A stretch of 64,000 nt of DNA, taken from NCBI RefSeq assembly GCF_900129235.1, contig NZ_FQUV01000002.1, positions 62,001 to 126,000 on the forward strand, read 5' to 3'. Shown piece after piece: positions 9,186 through 16,963 of the stretch. The stretch's first letter is position 1. The number at the start of each line of letters is the position of its first letter. The position numbers and the translations under genes were made by a program. The DNA comes from Litoreibacter ascidiaceicola. GTDB lineage: Bacteria > Pseudomonadota > Alphaproteobacteria > Rhodobacterales > Rhodobacteraceae. The notes under the pieces are model-generated. The model was given only the letters and a program-made list of their open reading frames with translations, made no database searches and was not told the origin of the DNA.

Positions 9186-9581
9186 TCAGTTCTTTAGCGT
9201 GGCCAAATAGGACAAGATGAAGTCTTGAACGGTGCGGTCGGTGATGCCGACGTGACGCATTTTCGTGCCGGGCATGAAGCCTTGGTTGTCTTCCATCCAA
9301 GCCCTGAGGGCGGCGGGCGTCCAAACGATTGGAGCATTGGCGAGCGTTTCTGAATACTCGTAGTCGGCCACAGTACCAGCATGCCGTCCAATAATGCCGA
9401 TCAGTGTAGGGCCATAAGACGGGTCTGATGAATTGTCCGCGTGGCACCGATGACACTCGGCATCGAACAGGGTTTTACCCGCTTCAACCTTTACGTTCTC
9501 GTAGGCGGCTCCGGCGAAAGCTGCGCTGCTTGCAAGCCCTGCCGCAAAAGCGAGGCTGCTAAAAAACTGTGTGCGTCCCAT
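9186..9581 (-). CDS. Small periplasmic class I cytochrome c
   Basis: 131 residues from the ATG at 9581, preceded by an AGGAGA site and followed by a signal peptide ending near SAAFAG. One haem-attachment motif CHRCH and a likely distal haem ligand Met in MPGTKMRHVG. The YGPTLIGIIGRHAG segment after the haem site is typical of cytochrome c-550/c2-like proteins. It is upstream of the PQQ dehydrogenase on the same strand (222-base gap), so it is a plausible electron acceptor of that enzyme. Its promoter region is shared with the divergent substrate-binding-protein gene at 9735 and contains an FNR-type box. Confidence 0.9.
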   Translation of the reverse strand: MGRTQFFSSLAFAAGLASSAAFAGAAYENVKVEAGKTLFDAECHRCHADNSSDPSYGPTLIGIIGRHAGTVADYEYSETLANAPIVWTPAALRAWMEDNQGFMPGTKMRHVGITDRTVQDFILSYLATLKN

Positions 9582-9636
9582 ATCAAATCTCCTGTTTAGG
9601 TCATGTAAGGGATGCACCTGTCTGGGATGCGCTAAG

Positions 9637-9650
9637 TTGATCTGCATCAA
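9637..9650. promoter_or_regulatory. Perfect FNR/Dnr-type binding site
   Basis: TTGATCTGCATCAA, an exact match to the TTGAT-N4-ATCAA consensus of FNR/FnrL/Dnr-family regulators, in the 153-base divergent region between the cytochrome c gene (starts 9581, minus) and the substrate-binding-protein gene (starts 9735, plus). Its centre is about 62 bases from the cytochrome start codon. The site suggests oxygen or NO control of one or both genes. Confidence 0.7.
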
Positions 9651-9734
9651 GCTCTCGGTGGTTCTCACGTTGTCCTTTGGTCGTATTTCAGCAGGGCTGA
9701 CCAGTGGTAGTCTTGCTACAAACGGGAGGCATAC

Positions 9735-10706
9735 ATGACATTCTTTAACTCGCTCGGTGGCGCTATGGTCGCTGCCCTTTTGACGACGGCAGCTTGGGCA
9801 GAGGCCCCGGCATTGCGGGCTGCCGTTTTGAAGTTTGGCACCGTGAATTGGGAGCTGAACACGATCAAACAACACGGGTTGGACGCCGCGAACGGCTTTG
9901 ATCTACAGGTGCAAGGCGTGGCGGGCAGTTCCGCCGCGCAAGTCGCGTTTCAGGGCGGTGAGGCCGATGTGATCGTCTCCGACTGGCTTTGGGTCGCACG
10001 GCAAAGGGCGTCGGGGAAAGACTATGTGTTCATCCCGTATTCCAAGGCGGTAGGCGGTTTGCTGGTCGGCAAGGACAGCACAGCGCAAACACTTGCAGAC
10101 CTAAAAGGAACCAAGATCGGTATCGCCGGTGGACCTTTGGATAAAAGCTGGCTGATTTTGCGCGCCTACGCCGAAAAGAACTACGGTATGGATTTGGCTG
10201 CAGAGACCGAGCAGGTTTTCGGCGCCCCACCGCTGATCTTCAAAACAGCACTGTCTGGCGAGACCGCCGGTGCGATTAATTTCTGGCACTTCATGGCGAA
10301 GATGGAAGCCGCAGGGATGCGCAAACTGGTGGACGTTGCAGATGCAGCCAGCGATCTGGGGCTCGACCCCAACACGCCGCTTTTGGGCTATGTTGTGAAA
10401 GGCGAATTGCTAAGGAACCACCCTGATCTGGTTAACGGGATGGCTGCGGCGTCGCGCGCCGCCAAAGAAATCCTAGCCGAGGACGACGCCGAGTGGGACC
10501 GCTTGCGCCCGAATATGAACGCGAAGACGGATGCCCAGTTCGAAGCGCTCAAGGCAGGCTTCCGCGCGGGCATACCCGACGCGGGCCCCGTTGACGAGAA
10601 GGCGGCAGCCCGCATGCTCGCGCTTATGGTCAAGCTAGGGGGCGAAGACTTGTTGGGCAAAGCAACAGAGTTGCCCGAGGGCACGTTTTTGCAGAGCGGC
10701 AACTGA
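9735..10706 (+). CDS. Periplasmic substrate-binding protein of SsuA/NMT1 type
   Basis: 323 residues with a signal peptide cleaved near TTAAWA|EAP and a GGGAGG ribosome site. The fold is that of SsuA/ThiY/NMT1-like binding proteins (aliphatic sulfonate, pyrimidine or nitrate-type ligands): an early VLKFGTVNWELNTI segment, GEADVIVSDWLWVARQR, and DLKGTKIGIAGGPLDKSWL. The ATPase gene follows after one base, but no permease follows; the only matching permease is at 25324-26097, at the other end of this locus. The ligand is unknown. The location in a PQQ/lanthanide locus suggests a role in alcohol metabolism or cofactor supply, but that is inference. Confidence 0.85.
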   Translation: MTFFNSLGGAMVAALLTTAAWAEAPALRAAVLKFGTVNWELNTIKQHGLDAANGFDLQVQGVAGSSAAQVAFQGGEADVIVSDWLWVARQRASGKDYVFIPYSKAVGGLLVGKDSTAQTLADLKGTKIGIAGGPLDKSWLILRAYAEKNYGMDLAAETEQVFGAPPLIFKTALSGETAGAINFWHFMAKMEAAGMRKLVDVADAASDLGLDPNTPLLGYVVKGELLRNHPDLVNGMAAASRAAKEILAEDDAEWDRLRPNMNAKTDAQFEALKAGFRAGIPDAGPVDEKAAARMLALMVKLGGEDLLGKATELPEGTFLQSGN

Positions 10707-10707
10707 T

Positions 10708-11415
10708 GTGCTGCGCGCGGTGACCAGCCTCACCAGCTCACAGCCGGACACAACGAGACCGGTTTTGGATTTACAGGTAACCTCGCTGGATTTGGGAGGC
10801 TTGCCGATTTTGGGAGTGTTCTCGCTTCAGGTCAAGCGAGGCGAGACGCTGGCATTGGTGGGGCCATCCGGCATCGGCAAGACGTCCCTCCTGCGGATCA
10901 TTTCCGGATTGGAACGCGACTATGGCGGTCAGTGCCATGTAGAAGGTGTGGTTGCGATGGTGTTTCAAGAGCCAACCGTGCTGCCGTGGCGATCGTTGCG
11001 CGACAACATTCGCATCGCGACTGGAGTCTCGGTGGCTGAAGCGGATCAGGCATTGGCGGATGTCGGTCTTGCGGGCAGGGAAGATGATTTTCCGTCGCAG
11101 TTATCCCTTGGGCAGCAACGGCGCTTGTCACTGGCCAGAGCTTTTGCAGTCAAGCCAGACTTGTTGCTGATGGATGAACCCTTCGTATCACTCGACCCCG
11201 AGTTGGTTGAGGAGATGATGGAGCTGTTTGCCACTCTGAGGGCAGCGCATCAGGTGACGACAATTCTGGTCACCCATGTCGCGGAGGAAGCCCGAAAGCT
11301 CGCCAGCCGCATCGTTACTTTAGGGGGAACGCCAGCCAAGGTGATCAGCGATGTTCAGAACAAGGGCGCGTATTTCCAATTGTCGGCGTCCGGCGTTACT
11401 TCGTCCAAATCATAG
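10708..11415 (+). CDS. ABC transporter ATP-binding protein, SsuB type
   Basis: 235 residues starting at a GTG one base after the preceding stop. Walker A GPSGIGKTS, Q-loop VFQEPTVLPW, a slightly divergent signature LSLGQQRR, Walker B LLLMDEP and a switch histidine in LVTHVAEEA. VLPWRSLRDNI after the Q-loop is typical of SsuB/TauB/NrtD ATPases. It pairs with the binding protein at 9735 and probably with the distant permease at 25324. The last 61 bases overlap the 3' end of the convergent Sel1-like gene. Confidence 0.88.
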   Translation: MLRAVTSLTSSQPDTTRPVLDLQVTSLDLGGLPILGVFSLQVKRGETLALVGPSGIGKTSLLRIISGLERDYGGQCHVEGVVAMVFQEPTVLPWRSLRDNIRIATGVSVAEADQALADVGLAGREDDFPSQLSLGQQRRLSLARAFAVKPDLLLMDEPFVSLDPELVEEMMELFATLRAAHQVTTILVTHVAEEARKLASRIVTLGGTPAKVISDVQNKGAYFQLSASGVTSSKS

Positions 11416-11915
11416 TCGGCACCTTGCAGTCGCTTCGCAATCTGCAGACCGTCATTGGCCGCCTCGTCGACGTACTGACGCCCAAGGTCTTCATTCCGGT
11501 CAACACCGTGGCCACGGATTAAACCGATACCATAGTTGAACTTGCCAACAGGATCCCCGGCATCGGCCGCGCGCTTGTCCCATGCGGTGGCGGCGTCCGG
11601 ATTGTAGTCACCACCAAGCCCGTTGTTTTCCAGCTGGCTCATCCACGTCATCGCACCGGTATATCCCGCCTCCGCGCATTGTTTGAAGAACTTGCGCGCA
11701 AGATCGTGGCTTCCGGATTTGGTGACGTAGTAGCCCATCGCGCAAGTTACCGTATCGGTCATTCCCAGCTCTATTTTACGCTTGAGCATGCCAATCCCCG
11801 TGTCTTGCGGGTTCAGTGTTCCGTGCTGTCCCTCAATGGTCCTAGAAGCTGTTTCTGCCGAGAGGGCAGACATTGGAACAAGCAGGCAAGCAGCAATGAC
11901 GACAAGTCTGTTCAT
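11355..11915 (-). CDS. Sel1-like repeat exported protein
   Basis: 186 residues from the ATG at 11915, which begins a signal peptide ending near ALSA|ET. Contains two or three Sel1-like helical repeats (for example HDLARKFFKQCAEAGYTGAM and AATAWDKRAADAGDPVGKFN followed by GIGLIRGHGVDRNEDLGRQY), a fold that mediates protein contacts. Likely periplasmic. It is the last gene of the minus-strand ABC operon running from 16098 (79 bases after the permease). Its final 61 bases overlap the convergent ATPase gene. Role unknown; perhaps a scaffold for the quinoprotein system. Confidence 0.75.
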   Translation of the reverse strand: MNRLVVIAACLLVPMSALSAETASRTIEGQHGTLNPQDTGIGMLKRKIELGMTDTVTCAMGYYVTKSGSHDLARKFFKQCAEAGYTGAMTWMSQLENNGLGGDYNPDAATAWDKRAADAGDPVGKFNYGIGLIRGHGVDRNEDLGRQYVDEAANDGLQIAKRLQGADYDLDEVTPDADNWKYAPLF

Positions 11916-11994
11916 TTGAATATATCCCGAGTTGTTGCGGTTAGAATAGCAAACCTCGCCTGAAACCTCACCCATGTCGTGGTCGTAGGATAGG

Positions 11995-12786
11995 TCAGCC
12001 TCTGCGACTTATTCCGGTTCGGGCGGGATTATATCCCCACAGCGCAGCTGCGGTGAACATGATTGTCACGAGCACTGTCCAAAGGAAGGCAGGCCCGTTG
12101 AAGCTGGCGTAAAGCGCGAAGCGGATCAGCTCCACGGCGTGTGTAAATGGATTAAGCGCGCAAATTGTGTAGAGCAGTTTCGAGGACTCCGCCATTTTCC
12201 AAAGTGGGTAAAGTGCGGAAGAGAGGAAGAACATCGGGAAGATCACAAAGTTCATCACGCCAGCAAAGTTTTCCAATTGCTTGATGAAACTCGACAAAAG
12301 CAGGCCAAGCGCCCCAAGCATGACCCCAGCCACGACCAGCGCGGGCAGGACCGTGACATATCCGATCGCAGGCATGGTGATACCGAAAGCGGCTGCGATC
12401 GCCAGAAAGGCATAGGCTTGCAGAACCGAGATGATGGTGGAGCCGAGGAGCTTGCAAAACAACAACCACCATCGTGGCAACGGGCTGGTCAGAAGGAGTT
12501 TCATCGAGCCCATTTCGCGATCGTAAACCAAACTAAGAGAGGATTGCATCCCGTTGAAAAGAAGGATCATTCCGCATAATCCGGGCACGATGTAAGTCTC
12601 GTAGGTGATGTAGGTCTGGTAGGGTGGAATAATGCTCAGGCCAAGTGCGGCGCGGAACCCTGCGGCGAACACCAACAGCCAGATGAGCGGGCGAACGAGC
12701 GCTGCAATAAATCTCTCGCGTTGGTGGATGAAACGCAGCGCCTCGCGGGTAACGATGGCGCGCAGGGAGGTCAGGTAAGCGCTCAT
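11995..12786 (-). CDS. ABC-2 type permease, PQQ alcohol system (PedC-like)
   Basis: 263 residues with about six hydrophobic segments and an ABC-2 permease pattern (GMILLFNGMQSSLSLVYDRE, then GSMKLLLTSPLPRWWLLFCK, and MFFLSSALYPLW). It overlaps the ATPase gene by four bases (ATGA), so the two are translationally coupled. The closest known context is the alcohol-ABC permease PedC of the Pseudomonas ped cluster, where PedA1A2BC is needed for lanthanide-dependent growth. Here it would form the membrane part of that transporter. ABC-2 permeases are often exporters, so direction of transport is not settled by the sequence. Confidence 0.88.
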   Translation of the reverse strand: MSAYLTSLRAIVTREALRFIHQRERFIAALVRPLIWLLVFAAGFRAALGLSIIPPYQTYITYETYIVPGLCGMILLFNGMQSSLSLVYDREMGSMKLLLTSPLPRWWLLFCKLLGSTIISVLQAYAFLAIAAAFGITMPAIGYVTVLPALVVAGVMLGALGLLLSSFIKQLENFAGVMNFVIFPMFFLSSALYPLWKMAESSKLLYTICALNPFTHAVELIRFALYASFNGPAFLWTVLVTIMFTAAALWGYNPARTGISRRG

Positions 12787-13499
12787 ACAGGCGCCGCGGT
12801 GAGGTCCAGGAACCTGCTTTGCAGCGGGGCTTTGCCGCTTATGTCACGCGCTGTTCCATCGGCCAGAATATGTGCTTGATGCAGGATGATCAGCCGGTCA
12901 TCATCGCGCACTTCATCGGTAAGGTGGGTCGCCCAAAGGATTGTTGTGCCGTCAGCGGTCAAATCATGAACGTGACTTGTGATGGACGCCCTTGCGGCAG
13001 CGTCAAGTCCTACCGTTGGCTCGTCAAGCAGCAAAACCATGGGGTTATGGATCAAAGCTCGTGCGATTTCGGCGCGGCGTTTGTGGCCACCGTTTAACGT
13101 GCGGGCCTTCTCGTCGGCGCGTTCCAGCATGCCTAGACGGTCCAGCGATGCATCGATGCGCCGCGTTGCGTCTGCGCCGGATATGCCGTGAAGTGCTGCG
13201 AAGTAGGACAGGTTCTGGCGCACTGTCAGGTCTAGATCCAAAGTGGTTTGCTGGAAGACAATACCAAGCTGTGCCAATGCCTTGCGCGGCGAACGTGACA
13301 GATCGTGACCTGCGATCTCTATATGCCCGTTCGGTGACACGAACAGACGCGTCAGCAGGTTGAACAGCGTAGATTTTCCGGCTCCGTTCGGACCCAGAAG
13401 GGCGCAGAACTCGCCGGTCTTCAACTCGAAACTCACCTCGTTCAACGCGATCTTCGCGCCGTAGTGGTAGCTAAGATTAGAGACTTTCAGTCCAGTCAT
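12783..13499 (-). CDS. ABC transporter ATPase, PQQ alcohol system (PedB-like)
   Basis: 238 residues. Walker A GPNGAGKST, Q-loop VFQQTTLDLDLTV, a degenerate signature region with NGGHKRRAEIARAL in place of LSGGQ, Walker B VLLLDEPTVGLD and switch His in WATHLTDEV. NGGHKRR is the form seen in the PQQ-associated ATPase family, so it is not a sign of decay. It overlaps the permease (downstream) and the small exported protein gene (upstream) by four bases each. Cytosolic, energising the PedC-like permease. Confidence 0.9.
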   Translation of the reverse strand: MTGLKVSNLSYHYGAKIALNEVSFELKTGEFCALLGPNGAGKSTLFNLLTRLFVSPNGHIEIAGHDLSRSPRKALAQLGIVFQQTTLDLDLTVRQNLSYFAALHGISGADATRRIDASLDRLGMLERADEKARTLNGGHKRRAEIARALIHNPMVLLLDEPTVGLDAAARASITSHVHDLTADGTTILWATHLTDEVRDDDRLIILHQAHILADGTARDISGKAPLQSRFLDLTAAPV

Positions 13500-13918
13500 T
13501 CGATGGTGATTTCAACGCGTTGGGTTTCGCCAGTCGTTCCCGGTATTTTCAGGTAGTAACGCCCCGGCTTGATTGCCACGAACCCTATTTCCATTTCCCC
13601 TGCCTCGTCAAATTCGATGCTGTCGAGGCCGAGAGGGCGGATTTCCAATCCTTCCACCACGATTTCGTCGACCCAGATCGCCCGAAAGAACTCGGGGCCA
13701 ACCAAAGCCAGTTCCTGCGACCCGTCACCTTGTATCTCGAACTCGTAATACGTGCCGGACTTCAGCACCCACGGGGCATCGGATAGTGGCACGCCTGATG
13801 ACAGGATGATCGGTGGCAGATCTTCTTTGTTCTTGCCGGATAACAGGCCAGCTGCACCAAAGCCTTCCGCATATACTGCCGAGGTGGTGAGGATTAATGC
13901 CAAGAGAGCTGAGCGCAT
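13496..13918 (-). CDS. Small exported protein of unknown function in the Ped ABC operon
   Basis: 140 residues with a signal peptide (MRSALLALILTTSAVYA|EG) and an AAAGGAA ribosome site. The mature part is acidic and beta-rich, without cysteine, and ends in a carbohydrate- or cupredoxin-like sandwich (KPGRYYLKIPG followed by RVEITIE). I do not recognise a named family. Its place between a beta-propeller protein and the ATPase, with a four-base overlap to the latter, argues that it is a periplasmic part of the transporter, possibly equivalent to the extra exported components found in ped and lut clusters. The many Asp/Glu residues would allow metal binding, but no EF-hand is visible. Confidence 0.7.
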   Translation of the reverse strand: MRSALLALILTTSAVYAEGFGAAGLLSGKNKEDLPPIILSSGVPLSDAPWVLKSGTYYEFEIQGDGSQELALVGPEFFRAIWVDEIVVEGLEIRPLGLDSIEFDEAGEMEIGFVAIKPGRYYLKIPGTTGETQRVEITIE

Positions 13919-13963
13919 GGAGATTCCTTTCGGAGTTGCTGCGAAAGTTTAGGAGCGTGGTCC

Positions 13964-14938
13964 CTAGGGGCGAAATGCAGCACCCCAAGGGAATCGACCG
14001 ACCTTGATGGATTTGAGTGCTTTGCGTGAAGCGACGTCAACAACGGTGACGTCGCCGGACACGCCGTTTGTCGTGAACAGTCGCGACCTGTCGGCGTTAA
14101 AGGCCATATGCCAGACGCGGCGGCCGACAAGGATGTAATCTTCGACCTCATAGGTCTCGGCATTCACCACGGCGAGGTGATTTGAGGGGCCGAGGGCAAC
14201 GAAGGCGTATGTGTCGCCTTCGGTGAATTCGAAGCCGACTGGTTGAACGCGATCAGGATGAACGCCTTGAACCTCAAAGCTGATTTTCGCCTTCTCGGTT
14301 TGCGTCGCCACATCGAAGACGGTGATCGTGCCGCCAATCTCCGAGCTAACCCACATCTCGGAGCCGTCCTTGACGAACTCGGCGTGACGCGGGCGGCTGT
14401 CGACCAAGGTATTTGCAAATAACTGCTGGGTCGTGGTGTCGATCCAATGTGCCATATTCGTGGTCTCGGAGGTGGTGATCGCGACCATGCCATCGGGGGA
14501 AACAGCCATTCCTTCCGGCTCCACGCCGACGTCAATTTGCGCAACGACCTTGCGGCTTTCTACGTCGACCACCGTGGTAATCGCATCGTCTTCATTGGCG
14601 ATGTAGAGATGTTTGTCATCAGGGTGCAGGACGAATTGTTCAGGGTCTTCGCCGGACGGAAGGTCGTGGAGGATTTTGCCAGTGTTCGGGTCCATGACTT
14701 GCACCGCGTCACTGTCTGATGCGCATATATAAACGCGTGAAAAGTCCTTGGAGAAGGTAATCCCCCTCGGGCGCTCGCCCGTCTCGTAGGTTTGGATGAC
14801 CTCCAAGGTTTCGGTTGAGATCACCGAGACGGTATCGTCTTTCTCGTTTGTGACCCAGATTTCACCGGCGTGGGTCGTCGTTGAGCAGAGCAAGAAGGCG
14901 GTGCCGCCTGCGATGACATGTTTTGAGATGGGGAGCAT
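13964..14938 (-). CDS. PQQ-catabolism-associated YVTN beta-propeller protein
   Basis: 324 residues from the ATG at 14938, which overlaps the preceding stop as TAATG; a start at 14956 is also possible. A signal peptide ends near TTHA|GE. The rest is a seven-bladed YVTN-type propeller with repeats such as IWVTNEKDDTVSVIST, VYICASDSDAVQVMD, LYIANEDDAITTVVDV and LFTTNGVSGDVTVVDV. It matches the beta-propeller family found with PQQ alcohol dehydrogenase systems. Periplasmic; probably a binding or assembly component of the ABC system, co-transcribed with it. Confidence 0.88.
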   Translation of the reverse strand: MLPISKHVIAGGTAFLLCSTTTHAGEIWVTNEKDDTVSVISTETLEVIQTYETGERPRGITFSKDFSRVYICASDSDAVQVMDPNTGKILHDLPSGEDPEQFVLHPDDKHLYIANEDDAITTVVDVESRKVVAQIDVGVEPEGMAVSPDGMVAITTSETTNMAHWIDTTTQQLFANTLVDSRPRHAEFVKDGSEMWVSSEIGGTITVFDVATQTEKAKISFEVQGVHPDRVQPVGFEFTEGDTYAFVALGPSNHLAVVNAETYEVEDYILVGRRVWHMAFNADRSRLFTTNGVSGDVTVVDVASRKALKSIKVGRFPWGAAFRP

Positions 14939-16098
14939 TATTGGAAGGCCTCGCATTGGCTTTCGGGGCGATCGAGCCCCAGTGAATCAAGTTCGTTCGT
15001 TTGGTGCAGAAACCCTTCAAGCGGGGCTTGGGCCACCAAGGCGCGCGGGTGGGCGATGGCGATCGGTTGGCGTAGTTGCCCGTTCCATGCGCGATAGGTG
15101 AGCGGGCGGCCTTTGAAACCGGCAAGCTCGAAACTGTCAGACAGAATGTAGCTCCGCAGCGTGTCGGGGTCCGCGCTATTGGTGCGTGTCACGGCTTCGC
15201 CTAGGCTGCGCATGGCGGCCCAAGCGGCATAGTCTTGCGTAGCCATGTCGCGCGCATGGGCGTCCGAGAAACGGCTTTGTAGTTGCGCAGCACCCCACTG
15301 CTCGATCACGGGGGACCACGTGACGGCAGACAAACCTTCGGAGCCCACGACAGGGCGCGCCTGCCAAGTGTTATACAAAACGTAGCGGCCGAAATCGTGC
15401 AGCTCGTCCGCCACGATCAAGGCGTCGTAGTCGCCGAGGTCCTGCGTGAACAAGGGAATTTCCTGAGACGCCGTGCGACGCATGTCGGCATCAAACGCCC
15501 AAGACTTTTCTTCGGATAGCGCCATTCCGAACTTCTTGAGAGAGCGCCGCATGGCTTCGGCATAGGCTTGGTCTTGCGCATAGCTGCCGAAGATCATCAC
15601 CAGATCGTTCCAGCGTCTTTGGACGAAAAACTGCGCCAACGCGTCGGTGCGCATCGCGTGAGAAGGTAAGCTGTGCAGAAGGTTGGCGCGACACTCTGTG
15701 TCTCGCAATGACAGCTCTCCCGCTGAAGTGTTGAACAATATGGCGCCCTGCGCCTCGGGCAGGTCCGCGATTGCGGCGAGCGTCTCGGCGGGGGCGTCCA
15801 ATAGAATGAATGAGGTCGATTGCAGGAGATCGCGGGCGGGCTCTAAAGGATCTTCTCCAACGGACACTTGGACTTCGATCAGGCTATAACCATGACCAAG
15901 AAACTTGCCGGTCGTCAGGTTGTCTTGGAGACCAGTCTGTGCGCCTGCCAAGCCAAGGTTGGCAGGAACCGGGTCGAGATTTGACAGCGTCGGGGGGCGG
16001 TGCGCTTCGACACTGAGATACCCAACATCCAGTGCAACGTCAGCTGTTGCGCCTTGCCCGCAAAGCAAGGCCGTTGTCAAAATTATGACCCGATGCAT
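14938..16098 (-). CDS. ABC substrate-binding protein of PQQ alcohol dehydrogenase system (PedA1-like)
   Basis: 386 residues from the ATG at 16098, which has a GGGAGGA site and a signal peptide ending near GATA|DV. The fold is of the branched-chain-amino-acid-binding (type I periplasmic) class, with the family-specific start VALDVGYLSVEAHRPP and a C-terminal SFELAGFKGRPLTYRAWNG region ending in LRQPIAIAHPRALVAQAPLEG. It is the first gene of the minus-strand operon PedA1-like, propeller, small exported protein, ATPase, permease, Sel1. Related transporters are required for growth on lanthanide-dependent alcohol dehydrogenases, so the ligand may be a lanthanide complex. That link is by homology and context. 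Confidence 0.87.
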   Translation of the reverse strand: MHRVIILTTALLCGQGATADVALDVGYLSVEAHRPPTLSNLDPVPANLGLAGAQTGLQDNLTTGKFLGHGYSLIEVQVSVGEDPLEPARDLLQSTSFILLDAPAETLAAIADLPEAQGAILFNTSAGELSLRDTECRANLLHSLPSHAMRTDALAQFFVQRRWNDLVMIFGSYAQDQAYAEAMRRSLKKFGMALSEEKSWAFDADMRRTASQEIPLFTQDLGDYDALIVADELHDFGRYVLYNTWQARPVVGSEGLSAVTWSPVIEQWGAAQLQSRFSDAHARDMATQDYAAWAAMRSLGEAVTRTNSADPDTLRSYILSDSFELAGFKGRPLTYRAWNGQLRQPIAIAHPRALVAQAPLEGFLHQTNELDSLGLDRPESQCEAFQ

Positions 16099-16153
16099 AG
16101 AATGTCCTCCCTTACCGTCGAGGCTAGCAAGCCATCTACGAGCGGTCGAATGA

Positions 16154-16192
16154 GACTTTGGTCGCGAAGTCCGGCGGACCACAACCAAAGTC
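16154..16192. promoter_or_regulatory. Inverted repeat in the ped divergent promoter region
   Basis: GACTTTGGT (16154-16162) and its exact complement ACCAAAGTC (16184-16192), with arm centres 30 bases apart (about three helical turns), inside the 164-base region between the divergent PedA1-like and PedF-like genes. Part of the left arm (CTTTGGTCG) recurs at 9675-9683 in the cytochrome c promoter region. Candidate site for the LuxR-type regulator at 6386-7087. Confidence 0.5.
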
Positions 16193-16262
16193 CAATACCG
16201 CAAAGCATCTGGCCTGTCTTAAAAGCAGGGAAAGGGAATTGCGCCGTTCTGGGAGGATAGGA

Positions 16263-16961
16263 ATGCACAACGCTTCGTTCAAAGGTTTATTGACTGCAGG
16301 GGCCATCTTTGCGGCAACCACTTTGGCCTATGCACATGGGGATGTGAACCCGCAGCCCGTTGACACCGCCGGCTTGCCGGAGACGGGCGAGGAATGGTTG
16401 ACAGAAAACCCTTACCGAGCCTCCGAAGTCGGGGAGGAGGTTTGGCAGAAAGCCGTCGAGATCGGCTCTTCCGGTTACAACCAGAACTGCGCGCGCTGCC
16501 ACGGTTTGGAGGTGGTTTCAGGTGGTTTGGCCCCGGATTTACGGTTCCTTGAGGCTGAAGAATACGGCGACGAATGGTTCGTCGAGCGGTTCCGCACTGG
16601 TTATACCCAAAACGGCATTACCAAAATGCCGGCATTTGGTGAGTTGCTAGGGCAAGACGCTGCATGGGCCATCCGCACTTATATTGAGACCCGTCCGGAC
16701 AGTGATGCGATGGAAGAGGTTTCGGACGAACTCAAGGAACTGCGTGATCAGTTGGCAGGCTATGCGACCGACACGAGTGGCGCAGACGCAGATGCGATCA
16801 GATCGCGCCTGACGGAAATCGCAGGCAGCATCGAAACCCTATCAGGCGCACCTGTTGCTGACTCGGTCGCATATCGTGCGGCGAACCTCATTGATGGCAC
16901 ACCTGATGCCTATAAATCGGCAGCGGAAACGCTGACCATCGGCCTATCTGCAGCGCACTGA
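16263..16961 (+). CDS. pedF: Cytochrome c-550 PedF-like
   Basis: 232 residues; the ATG at 16263 follows GGGAGGATAGGA and opens a signal peptide ending near TLAYA|HGD. The mature start AHGDVNPQPVDTAGL and the segment EIGSSGYNQNCARCHGLEVVSGG with a CARCH haem site are hallmarks of PedF, the electron acceptor of PQQ ethanol dehydrogenases. Likely axial Met in ITKMPAFGELL. Residues about 145-232 form a helical C-terminal extension with charged repeats, longer than in typical PedF. First gene of a plus-strand operon with the periplasmic XoxJ/MoxJ-like protein two bases downstream. Confidence 0.88.
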   Translation: MHNASFKGLLTAGAIFAATTLAYAHGDVNPQPVDTAGLPETGEEWLTENPYRASEVGEEVWQKAVEIGSSGYNQNCARCHGLEVVSGGLAPDLRFLEAEEYGDEWFVERFRTGYTQNGITKMPAFGELLGQDAAWAIRTYIETRPDSDAMEEVSDELKELRDQLAGYATDTSGADADAIRSRLTEIAGSIETLSGAPVADSVAYRAANLIDGTPDAYKSAAETLTIGLSAAH

Positions 16962-16963
16962 CA

